Origin: Chitinophagaceae bacterium
Lineage (GTDB): Bacteria; Bacteroidota; Bacteroidia; Chitinophagales; Chitinophagaceae
Assembly (NCBI GenBank): GCA_013696395.1
Contig: JACCYQ010000228.1
Location: 1-45,337 of the forward strand
Length of the DNA: 45,337 bases
Direction: 5' to 3'
Below, in pieces: positions 16,640 to 25,900 of the stretch. The notes below the pieces were generated by a model, which saw only the letters and a program-made list of their open reading frames with translations, was not told where the DNA came from and did not search any database. How positions within the stretch are numbered: the stretch's first letter is position 1; every line of letters begins with the position of its first letter. A program made the position numbers and the translations under genes.

Positions 16640-17986
16640 TCAGGGAGTGCTATCGAGTAATTTCAGGTACCTGTTCTTAAGATGTGTATATAGAGATCTG
16701 CGATCAATAAGGAAAGCTGCCGGTCCCGCTAACATGGCAGAAAGCATTAAATAAAAGATTACGCTGTGACGGTCAGTCATTTCCAATACAAGAATAGCAG
16801 AAGTAAATGGCGAACGGGTAACACCTGTTAAAAATCCAACCATGCCTCCTAAAACTAATAAATTAGTATTAGTGGCCGACAACTCCAGCAAATTAGCTAA
16901 CCCACCACCAATAGTTGCACCAATACTCAGGGCAGGAGCAAAAATACCTCCAGCCGCACCACTTGTAAATGATACCAGGGCACCTAAAATTCTTAAAAAT
17001 GGCATATACCATTCCACTTTCTTATTTTCAGTAAATAGGAGCGTGGTCATTTGTTCTTTGCCTGAACCCAAAATAGCAGGGTTTATAAAATAAGCCAAAG
17101 ATGCCATTAGCAATCCCGCAAAAAAAGCAAACAAAATAAATTGAAATTCTTTTTTAAACTGACTTTTCCATTTCAAAATCGCCAGTATCAATTTTGAAAG
17201 AATGGCGCCACTCATTCCACACACAATAGCCACCAATCCCACAGATAAAAAAATTGTAGAATCAAGGTCCCTTAAATTTGGGTAGCCAAGATATAAATAA
17301 GGCCCAAGGATAGCTTGTGCAGTTAAGCCGGCTATGATTACCGCTGAAAATAGTGCTGTTTTAAAATAACTGATATGTGTTTTTGTAAGCTCCTCAACAG
17401 CAAATACAATTCCCCCCAGTGGAGTATTAAAAGCAGCGGCCAATCCCGCGGCACCTCCTGTCATAATCATATTTTTTTTGGAAATCTTAGGCCAGCTTTC
17501 AGGGATCCATTGATTTATTTTTTTAAAGACAGAGCCTGCAATCTGGATAGTAGGTCCTTCACGACCAATTACTCCACCACTCAGTACCATCAACAGGCTA
17601 CTCAAAATTTTTACAATAATGATACGTATTCCTAATAAGCGATCAATTTTACTGGTATTATCTGGAGTGGCTAATTCAATGGAAGCCACTACCTGTGGAA
17701 TCCCGCTACCTTGTGCGAAAGGCGCCCATTTTGCTACTAATAAATAAGCAAGGATAAAACCAATGGGTGTTATAATGAATAGCCATGCATGGTCCTTTTC
17801 AGTGACCCATGCTAGTAATTCCTCTGCCCTTCCAAAAAGGAATGTATAAAAAACCGCGATAAGGCCAGTAATGACTGAGGCTATCCAAAATGGAACAGCC
17901 TGTTGAAATCCAATGCGAACTTTGTCATTGTATATAAAAGCAATTATTTTCTTAATCCAGTAAAAAAAATTTTCTTTTGTGCCCAT
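16640..17986 (-). CDS. ClC family chloride channel or Cl-/H+ antiporter
   Basis: A 448-residue integral membrane protein with the ClC fold. Selectivity motifs are GSGIPQV (93-99), GREGPTIQ (141-148) and GGIFAPALSIGA further on. The external gating glutamate is present as Glu143 in GREGP. Glutamates in FAVEEL (198-199) match the internal proton-transfer glutamate of the E. coli antiporter, which favours exchange activity rather than a pure channel. There is no CBS domain, and the length is that of bacterial transporter-type members. The predicted role is anion/proton exchange and acid resistance, by family inference. Confidence 0.95.
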   Translation of the reverse strand: MGTKENFFYWIKKIIAFIYNDKVRIGFQQAVPFWIASVITGLIAVFYTFLFGRAEELLAWVTEKDHAWLFIITPIGFILAYLLVAKWAPFAQGSGIPQVVASIELATPDNTSKIDRLLGIRIIIVKILSSLLMVLSGGVIGREGPTIQIAGSVFKKINQWIPESWPKISKKNMIMTGGAAGLAAAFNTPLGGIVFAVEELTKTHISYFKTALFSAVIIAGLTAQAILGPYLYLGYPNLRDLDSTIFLSVGLVAIVCGMSGAILSKLILAILKWKSQFKKEFQFILFAFFAGLLMASLAYFINPAILGSGKEQMTTLLFTENKKVEWYMPFLRILGALVSFTSGAAGGIFAPALSIGATIGGGLANLLELSATNTNLLVLGGMVGFLTGVTRSPFTSAILVLEMTDRHSVIFYLMLSAMLAGPAAFLIDRRSLYTHLKNRYLKLLDSTP

Positions 17987-18057
17987 CCCAAAATTTCTGA
18001 TTCAATTAAATAACAGCAATTACATTATTAAACCGTACTTCTTTTTAAAAAATTGAT

Positions 18058-19665
18058 TTATTGTGTAAACAGTCTATCAGCCAATTTTTTATCATGACCA
18101 TATATATCGTCTCTAAAATGCAACAGGTTATCTTCATCAACCCATGCTGTAAAATAAGTTATAAATACCGGAACAGATGTTTTTAAGGTTACCCATTTTT
18201 CCTCACCAGCATGCATAGCCGCATTGATTTTCGTTTGAGTCCATTCGGGTTGGTTTTTCAATAAATAGTTTGCCATTTCTTCCGGTTTTCTGACACGTAT
18301 ACAGCCATGGCTGAATGCACGTTTATCTCTTTCAAATAAATATTTAGACGGGGTATCATGAAAATAAATATTATAATTATTGGGAAAAATGAATTTTACA
18401 AGTCCCAATGCATTCCCGCTTCCTGGTTTTTGACGAATAACCGGTAAACCGTTGTTGTAGCCGGTAATTTCCATATTATTTCGTTGAAGGTAATTGGGAT
18501 TTCGATGAATAGCGGGTTCAATTTCATTCCTGACAATACTGGCAGGCAAATTCCAATAAGGACTGAAAACTATATATTTTAAACTGTCAGTAAAAATTAC
18601 AGTTCCGGTTCCTTCCTTTCCTACAACAATGTCCGATTCAAAAACTTTTTTCTTGTTTTCAAAGATCAGTAACCTGAAGGCTGGGATATTAGCTACAATA
18701 AATGTGCCTCCCGGGCGGGGGGGAAGCCATCGCATTCTTTCCAGGTTTACCAATAATTGTTCAATTCTTTTTTGAACACTTACATTAATTTCTGTGCTGA
18801 AATCCTTACCTATTACACCATCCTGCTTAAGACCAAATCGTTTCTGAAATCGTTTTACTGCCTTTTCAAATTCATCATTAAAAGTTTGCGAATCATCATT
18901 ATGCGCCAGATCTCCCGTAACTGATAAATATTGTTTGATGGCTGGAAGGATATCAGCACTATCGCCTTTTCGCAATGTGTTTTCTATAGGGCCAATAACA
19001 GGTAATGATTTATTTTTTTGCCATTCATAGTATACAAGCAGGTTATCCTTTACATGCTTATATAAGCTATTAACGGGTGCCCAATTGTCGATATCCTTGC
19101 CTTTATGTTCAATCAGCGAGTCAAGTAATGAAACGGCATCAATTTTTTTGCGTGGGATATACCATTTAAATTCTTCCGGGTCAATTTTACCATTAAAGGC
19201 ATAATGTGCATATTTGAAAAAGTGGTCGGTGAGTTGCAGTTCGGTTTGCCGGATAATTTTAGTTGAAGGAATTCTAATTGAGTCAGGGATCATTAATTCA
19301 TCCATTAATTGATGTAAATGATCATTATGTAATGAACTATCCTGGCTATAGCTGATAAAATGATTGTGTAAGTTCCAGAATGCATTTGCCTGCTGAGCCA
19401 GCCCTTTTGATGTAAACCAGGCATATTGATAATTACGACTTTTATAAAAATTTCTCATCAGGGAAGCATTGGCTTCGTCAGTTTTATTGGAATCAATATA
19501 TAACTCTAATAATGTGCTGTCTATAAAAAGATCAGTAATAGCATTGGCAGAAGTAATCGTTGTGTCGCGATTTACAAATACTTCGCGGGCATTATTATCG
19601 GAACACGCTGAAATAAAGGATAGAATTGAAATGCAAATGATCAATAAGGCTATTTTCATCACCAA
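18058..19665 (-). CDS. L,D-transpeptidase, YcbB (LdtD)-like
   Basis: A 535-residue lipoprotein-like enzyme. The N-terminus has a hydrophobic segment ending in SFISAC, followed by Ser and Asp. An unusual N-terminal scaffold is followed by a peptidoglycan-binding domain (about 225-300, with VKRFQKRFGLKQDGVIG), and then the YkuD catalytic domain with HGCIRV, containing the catalytic Cys455 and His453. It forms 3-3 (L,D) cross-links in peptidoglycan. This architecture matches the YcbB/LdtD class. The gene lies alone on the minus strand, 71 bases upstream of the ClC gene, with no clear shared regulation. Confidence 0.93.
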   Translation of the reverse strand: MVMKIALLIICISILSFISACSDNNAREVFVNRDTTITSANAITDLFIDSTLLELYIDSNKTDEANASLMRNFYKSRNYQYAWFTSKGLAQQANAFWNLHNHFISYSQDSSLHNDHLHQLMDELMIPDSIRIPSTKIIRQTELQLTDHFFKYAHYAFNGKIDPEEFKWYIPRKKIDAVSLLDSLIEHKGKDIDNWAPVNSLYKHVKDNLLVYYEWQKNKSLPVIGPIENTLRKGDSADILPAIKQYLSVTGDLAHNDDSQTFNDEFEKAVKRFQKRFGLKQDGVIGKDFSTEINVSVQKRIEQLLVNLERMRWLPPRPGGTFIVANIPAFRLLIFENKKKVFESDIVVGKEGTGTVIFTDSLKYIVFSPYWNLPASIVRNEIEPAIHRNPNYLQRNNMEITGYNNGLPVIRQKPGSGNALGLVKFIFPNNYNIYFHDTPSKYLFERDKRAFSHGCIRVRKPEEMANYLLKNQPEWTQTKINAAMHAGEEKWVTLKTSVPVFITYFTAWVDEDNLLHFRDDIYGHDKKLADRLFTQ

Positions 19666-19752
19666 AATTTAAATGTTTCGATTCTGATAAAAATACATTA
19701 AATATTATGGGGAGGAAAAATGGCGGGAATAAAAAAAATATAAAGTGGATAT

Positions 19753-19780
19753 AAAAAAAGCAGCGGGCAATACCTGCTGC
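19753..19780 (-). terminator. Terminator for the 89-residue ORF (minus strand)
   Basis: On the minus strand GCAGCAGG pairs with CCGCTGC around a short loop, followed by TTTTTTT (read right to left from 19780 to 19753). It lies about 100 bases downstream of the ORF ending at 19883. Confidence 0.7.
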
Positions 19781-19882
19781 TGATTACTATACATGCCCCA
19801 AAAGACAACTTATAGGTTGTATGAAAATGCAATAATTTTATTGCCCAACAATTGCCGGCAATATTTATTTAGTAATGAAAAA

Positions 19883-20152
19883 TTAACGGGCTAATTCTTC
19901 CTGAATTAATTCATTTAGCTGTTTTTCTGATTCCTGGATCCATTCTGGCAATCCGGAATTTGCGATTTTCCAGCCCCCCGCATCGTCTTTCAACATTTTA
20001 AAAATGATGCGATTTCCCCTGTCGTCACTTACATCTACATGGAAGGTTTCTTCGGGAGCACCTGCTATTTTCCTGAAATTAAATTCTCTTAGACGCCCGG
20101 TAGCTTTAGCCAAACGCGTAAATTGGATGTTCTTAATCACGCTGAAATTCAT
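19883..20152 (-). CDS. Small conserved-looking hypothetical protein
   Basis: An 89-residue soluble protein with no signal peptide. It begins with a beta-strand/helix segment (KNIQFTRLAKATGRLREFNFRK), has a strand-rich middle (FHVDVSDDRGNRIIFKMLKDD), and ends with an acidic helix (EWIQESEKQLNELIQEEL). I do not recognise the family. Support comes from its coherent codon use, the probable terminator downstream and the absence of a better frame on the other strand. It stands between the transpeptidase and the NfeD gene, transcribed divergently from NfeD. Confidence 0.7.
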   Translation of the reverse strand: MNFSVIKNIQFTRLAKATGRLREFNFRKIAGAPEETFHVDVSDDRGNRIIFKMLKDDAGGWKIANSGLPEWIQESEKQLNELIQEELAR

Positions 20153-20372
20153 ATTTATATTAATTGAAACAAATTTGCTGCAATACTCGTGCTGAATTTG
20201 ATTAATGAAATCAAAAAACTGAAAAAACTTACTCTAAAATCGGGCCGAAGTACTTTTCATGCCATTTAAGCATTTCTTGGCTTACATAAAATTATTAAGT
20301 AAATTGATTTTATCCTCACTTAAAAAATTCGAAAGATGCAAATTAATTCATCTTTTGAAAGTCATTACAAAT

Positions 20373-21644
20373 ATGCAAAGGCTTCTGTTCATATTATTAT
20401 TTTATTTTCTTCCTACACCCTTTTATGGGCAAAAGGTTGTTACTATAACAATTGACGGATCCATAAACCCGGCTACTACCGATTACATTTTACGGGGAAT
20501 TAAACATGCTGAGAAAGAAAGTGCCTCGGCACTGGTAATAAACCTGAATACTCCCGGTGGGTTGCTTAAATCGACAAGGATCATTACGGGAACGATCCTG
20601 GATGCACCCATTCCGGTGATCGTTTATGTAACACCAAATGGCGCTCATGCAGGGTCTGCAGGTGTTTTTATAACCCTGGCCGCACATATAGCGGCAATGG
20701 CACCGGGAACCAATATTGGGGCGGCACATCCCGTTTCCATGCAAGGTGGTGCTGACTCTGTTATGAATACCAAAACCACCAATGATGCCATTGCATACAT
20801 TACCACCATTGCTCAAAAGCGAAATCGGAACGTTGAATGGGCCCAGGATGCAGTTAGAAATAGCGTATCTATAACCAGTACTGAAGCATTAGCTCTTAAT
20901 GTGATTGATACCATTGCCCCAAATCTGCAGATCCTTTTACAGCAAATTCATGGAAAAAGGGTTGAGGTAGGAGAAGGAAATTTTGTTTTGCAAACCAATG
21001 GCGCTTCAGTTGTCCATTTGGACATGAGTTTTGCCGAAAAATTATTGAATATCATCAGTGACCCAAACATTGCCTACATACTAATGTTGCTGGGATTTTA
21101 TGGATTATTATTTGAGATTTATAATCCCGGTGCAGTTTTTCCTGGTATTATCGGGGCTATCAGTATCATCCTGGCCTTTTATGCCATGAATACATTACCG
21201 GTTAATTATGCCGGTGTGGCACTCATCGTATTGGCCATTATTCTTTTTATACTTGAAATTAAAATAGTCAGCCATGGACTTTTGGCTATTGGAGGAGTAA
21301 TAGCCTTATTTATCGGTTCAATAATGTTAATTAAAGAGGATAATTTTACAGGATTAATGACCATATCAAAATCTGTGATAATAACATCCACCATCATAAC
21401 AACACTGTTTTTTTTATTTGTAATAGGAATGGGATTAAAAGCTCAGAAAGGCAAACAGGTAACTGGAATGGCCGGACTTATAGGCCAAACGGGTGAAGCG
21501 CTCGAAGATTTGGAAAATTCCGGGTATATTATGGTGATGGGTGAAAGATGGCAGGCTGAGTCAATAAGTGGGAAAATTGAAAAGGGTCAGAATGTGAGGG
21601 TGACATCTTTTAAGGATTTTAAATTATTTGTTGAGATTGTTTAA
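20373..21644 (+). CDS. NfeD family membrane serine protease (long form)
   Basis: A 423-residue membrane protein. An N-terminal signal segment (MQRLLFILLFYFLPTPFYGQ) precedes a ClpP/crotonase-like serine protease domain: VINLNTPGG, then GSAG with the nucleophile Ser105 and a lysine near 144 completing the Ser-Lys dyad. Four or so membrane helices follow (about 220-370), ending in a small soluble OB-fold domain. An upstream extension in frame from 20259 lacks a good signal peptide and is discarded. NfeD proteins work with stomatin-like partners, and the stomatin gene follows after 16 bases, a classic two-gene operon. Confidence 0.92.
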   Translation: MQRLLFILLFYFLPTPFYGQKVVTITIDGSINPATTDYILRGIKHAEKESASALVINLNTPGGLLKSTRIITGTILDAPIPVIVYVTPNGAHAGSAGVFITLAAHIAAMAPGTNIGAAHPVSMQGGADSVMNTKTTNDAIAYITTIAQKRNRNVEWAQDAVRNSVSITSTEALALNVIDTIAPNLQILLQQIHGKRVEVGEGNFVLQTNGASVVHLDMSFAEKLLNIISDPNIAYILMLLGFYGLLFEIYNPGAVFPGIIGAISIILAFYAMNTLPVNYAGVALIVLAIILFILEIKIVSHGLLAIGGVIALFIGSIMLIKEDNFTGLMTISKSVIITSTIITTLFFLFVIGMGLKAQKGKQVTGMAGLIGQTGEALEDLENSGYIMVMGERWQAESISGKIEKGQNVRVTSFKDFKLFVEIV

Positions 21645-21660
21645 CTAAAATAAATATACG

Positions 21661-22437
21661 ATGCAAGATTACCCAATTCTATTAATTGTTGTTGTTGTTT
21701 TAGGTTTGTTTATACTTTCAAATGCCATTAAAATTTTAAGAGAATATGAAAGAGGAGTCATATTTCGATTGGGTAGAATTGTGGGGGATGGGATCAAAGG
21801 ACCGGGACTTATTTTTCTGATACCCATTATTGATAAGATGGTAAAAGTAAGTTTGCGAACCATTGTACATGATGTGCCGCCCCAGGATGTTATTACCCAG
21901 GATAACGTTTCCATTAAAGTAAATGCAGTTATTTATTTCCGGGTTGTTGAACCTCAGCGGGCAATTGTACAAGTAGAAAATTATTATGCAGCTACTTCCC
22001 AAATTTCACAGACAACCTTGCGAAGTGTTTTAGGACAATCAGAGCTTGACGATATACTTTCTCAACGCGATAAGATCAATCAGAAATTACAACAAATCAT
22101 TGATGCGCAAACAGAACCATGGGGCGTAAAAGTTTCGAATGTTGAGGTGAAACAAATAGAATTATCGCACGAAATGCAAAGAGCCATGGCCCGCCAGGCT
22201 GAAGCGGAAAGAGAAAGACGTTCAAAAGTCATTGCTGCTGAAGGTGAATTCCAGGCATCGCAAAGGTTAGCGGATGCATCTGAAATACTTTCAAAGCAAC
22301 CTACGGCATTAACACTACGATATCTTCAAACTTTGATTGAAATTTCATCAGGAAGCAATGCAACAACTACTATATTCCCTATACCTATTGATATTTTAAA
22401 ACCATTCCTGAATGCAGAGGCCGATTCAAAAAAGTAA
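21661..22437 (+). CDS. Stomatin-like SPFH/Band 7 protein (slipin)
   Basis: A 258-residue membrane-associated SPFH protein. It has an N-terminal hydrophobic segment (residues 4-22) and then [16 protein letters not shown], with [12 protein letters not shown], the prohibitin/stomatin core. The coiled-coil region ([20 protein letters not shown]) and a C-terminal hydrophobic tail follow. Slipins form oligomeric scaffolds and regulate the NfeD protease. The short 16-base gap after NfeD supports co-expression. The gene is followed directly by yceI remnants. Confidence 0.95.
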   Translation: MQDYPILLIVVVVLGLFILSNAIKILREYERGVIFRLGRIVGDGIKGPGLIFLIPIIDKMVKVSLRTIVHDVPPQDVITQDNVSIKVNAVIYFRVVEPQRAIVQVENYYAATSQISQTTLRSVLGQSELDDILSQRDKINQKLQQIIDAQTEPWGVKVSNVEVKQIELSHEMQRAMARQAEAERERRSKVIAAEGEFQASQRLADASEILSKQPTALTLRYLQTLIEISSGSNATTTIFPIPIDILKPFLNAEADSKK

Positions 22438-22442
22438 TGTGA

Positions 22443-22756
22443 AGTGATGGCATTGTTTCAGAAAATTTCATATTTGAAATTGTAACGGAAGACGAAGATT
22501 TTACAAAAGCTTCTAAAATTCTGGTTACCGCGGATATTGATTCCATAGATACTAATAATGATCAACGGGATACGCATTTAAATCTCCTGATTTTTTTACT
22601 GCCGGAATTGTTCATGATGGTTATGGCTAAACAAAAGCTGGATTTATTATAACCGGAAAAATTAATCGAAAAGATTTTAATTTATCACGGTTTTCAGTAA
22701 CTGAGGCGGGCGAGGTGGTAGCTAGTAACGAGATTCGTATTGAATGTAAAGTGTAA
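22443..22756 (+). pseudogene. Decayed YceI family (polyisoprenoid-binding-like) gene
   Basis: Two pieces of a YceI protein are readable in the region after the slipin gene. In one frame from 22443 one reads EIVTEDEDFTKASKILVTAD, then IDSIDTNNDQRDTHL, the YceI beta-barrel core. At about 22581 a one-base loss shifts the frame: SPDFF then continues in the second frame. Directly after it comes IVHDGYG, then a stop codon (TAA at 22628, where CAA would fit), then TKAGFIITGKINRKDFNLSRFSV to VASNEIRIECKV ending at 22756. The segment normally between DFF and the DGYG region is absent, and there is no start codon or N-terminal third. The gene is therefore broken by a truncation, a frameshift, an internal deletion and a nonsense change. 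Family naming is by motif recall. Confidence 0.82.
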
Positions 22757-22790
22757 TTAATTAAACAATAACTAATAATTTTTTTTAACC

Positions 22791-22818
22791 CCCGGTCAAT
22801 GGTGATTCGGGATTTTTT
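22791..22818 (+). terminator. Possible terminator after the nfeD-slipin unit
   Basis: CCCG-g-TCA and TGA-tt-CGGG (22791-22811) form a hairpin with an internal bulge, followed by ATTTTTTTA. The stem is imperfect. Confidence 0.45.
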
Positions 22819-22950
22819 TATTTGAAAATTTTTACAGGGTTAGAATAAATGCAATAATCTTTCGTTAAAGTAACCAAGAGTAAAAGAGAACGGAATTCCT
22901 TTACCTCTTCACCAATATTCTATTTAAGTAACCAAATCAAGGCCATACCT

Positions 22951-25900
22951 ATGACTGCTTTGACCTATTACCATATTCGGGTAATTGTCATCTTTGCGAT
23001 TTTGTCCATTTTCCAGGGCAAATTGTTCGCACAATTGGCCACTGATTTTTCGGCTACCCCGGTTTCAGGTTGTACGCCAATGGTTATCCAGTTTACAGAT
23101 CTTTCAAAAGGCAATCCAATACAATGGCGTTGGGACCTTGGCAATGGGGTTATATCATCTTTAAAAAATCCTTCAGCCACTTATTTTACGCCAGGTGCGT
23201 ATACTATTAAACTGGTTATCAAAAATGCCAGTGGGTCTGATTCTATTACCAAGCAAAAATATATAGTCGTTCACCCTAACCCGGTAGTTGATTTCACCAT
23301 TTCAGATTCTGCAGGATGTTTTCCACTCAATGTAATTTTTACAAATAAAACCACTACATCATCCGGCACTATAACAAAATACAGTTGGGATTTTGGAGAT
23401 GGTACAACCAGCGAAATTGCCAATCCAACACATACATATTCTTTGGCAGGAAACTTTTCAGTTACCTTAAGGATAACCAATAGTTTTGGCTGCGTACAAA
23501 CCATTAGTAAGAACAAATTAATCAACACCAGTAGTGGCGTAAAGGCAGATTTTACCAATAGTAATCCAGGGATATGTGCATCACCGGTAAGCATTAAGTT
23601 TAGTAATACTTCAATGGGAACCGGTATTTTAAATTATAAATGGAATTTTGGTGATGGAAGCAGTAGTACCTTAAAAGATCCCCAACATACCTATACAAAA
23701 GCGGGAACGTACACGGTTTCATTGATCACTTCCAGCAGCCTGGGTTGTACGGATACTATAATTAAAGAAAACCTGGTAAGTATTGGAACAGTAAATTCAT
23801 CATTTGCTAACAGTGAAACCATTTGCGAAGGTAGAGCGGTTCAATTCAATAATACTTCATTACCCATACCAGGTAGCTCAACATGGTATTTTGGTGATGG
23901 TACAACTTCTACTGTAATTAATCCGATAAAAACTTTTGCTGCCGCAGGTACTTACAATATAAAACTGGTTAATGATTTTGGGGGATGTATAGATTCAATC
24001 TCAAAAACGGTGATTGTAAAACCAAAACCGCTTACAAATTTCAATGCAAATAAAACCTCAGGCTGCCAGGTGCCACTTACGGTGAATTTTTCCCATGCAT
24101 CAACCGGCGCACAAACATATTTTTGGAGTTTTGGTGATGGAAATACTTCATCAACCCCTAATCCTATTCACACATATACAAAGACTGGAAATTTTACAGT
24201 GCGGCTGATATCAACCAATACCAATGGTTGCAGTGACACCGTTACTAAAGCTCAGTATATTAAGATCCAGGAACCAACAATTGTATTGAATAACCTTCCT
24301 GCACAAGGTTGTATACCAGTAACGATTAAGCCATCAGCCACCATTACCGCGAATGAATCTATTGCAACTTATCTGTGGAACTTTGGTGATGGCAATACAA
24401 GTACTGCTATTAAACCAACCCATTCGTATACAACTGCAGGAACCTATGATGTTTCATTAACCATTACTACCGGTACCGGTTGTACGAAAACAACGACTTT
24501 TAAAGAAGCCGTTCGTGCAGGTAAAAAGCCTGGTGCAAATTTTTCCGTCGGTTCTTCAGATGTCTGTGCTTTCCAGGCTATCAACTTTTCAGATAAAAGC
24601 ACGGGTGAACCGGATCAATGGTTATGGGATTTTGGTGATGGTACAACTGATGTGGCGCAGAACCCGGTACACGAATACCAGGATACCGGTTGGTTTGATG
24701 TTAGACTTATTTCATGGAACAATACCTGTGCGGATACCATCATTTTAAAAAAGGTCGTATATATTAAACCACCCATTGCCAGTTTCAGTTTTACGCAAAA
24801 CTGTTCTGAAAAATTCACTGTTGATTTTAAGGATCAATCACTCGGGGCTTTGACTTATCAATGGTTTTTTGGAGATGAACAATCATCCACAGAGGTCAAT
24901 CCAAAACATCAATATGCTAATCCAGGAAATTATGAAGTAATATTAAGTATTACCAATGGAAGTTGTACGCATTCAACCCGCCAAACGCTGCATGTGATGA
25001 ATGAAAAAGCAAACTTCAGTGCTGATGCAACGGAAGTTTGTAAAGGAACTACCATAAATTTTGCTGCTGTCAATATCAATGCAGATAATATTGCAACTTG
25101 GTCCTGGGATTTTGGTGATGGTACGCATTCTGAGACTTCTGGAAATGCAAGTCATAAGTTTGTTAAACCGGGTACATACGATGTCACGTTGACTATAACT
25201 GACTTGCTGGGCTGTGTTGATACATATTCTTTGCCGGTAAATGTTTTTGGGCCAACTGCTGAATTCGAACCGAGTGTGGCGGGTGCATGCTTGGGAACTA
25301 CAGGTATTATGTTTACTGATCTTTCCTCTTCCGATGGCAATCATGCGATCACTAAATGGAATTGGAATTATGGCGATGGCACCATCGATTCAAACGGGGT
25401 ACAGCCCTTTAATCATTTTTACCAGCAAGCTGGGGAATATAAAGTGTCTCTCACGGTTACCGATAGTTATGGCTGCACGGATATGATCAGTAAATCGAAG
25501 GCTGTTATCATTGCTAAACCCAGGGCTGACTTTATATCTGCCGATTCTGTTTCCTGTACGGATAAACCTATTCAATTCACAAATCTTTCTACCGGGTATG
25601 ATCTGAAATACCATTGGCAATTTGGGGATGGCGCAACAGCTGATAATGCCAATGCTGAACATATTTACAACAAGATTGGCTCATATGATATTCGCTTAAT
25701 GATCACTGACATGTATGGCTGTGTTGATTTTGTTCAAAAGCCAGCTTATGTGCAGATCAGTTATCCGAAAGCATCGTTTACCATCTCAGACACTTTAAGT
25801 TCTTGTCCTCCTTTATTGGTGAATTTCAAAAACACTTCCGAAAATTACACTTATTTAAAATGGGATTTTGGAGATGGCAATAGTTCAGAAATGCCTGATC

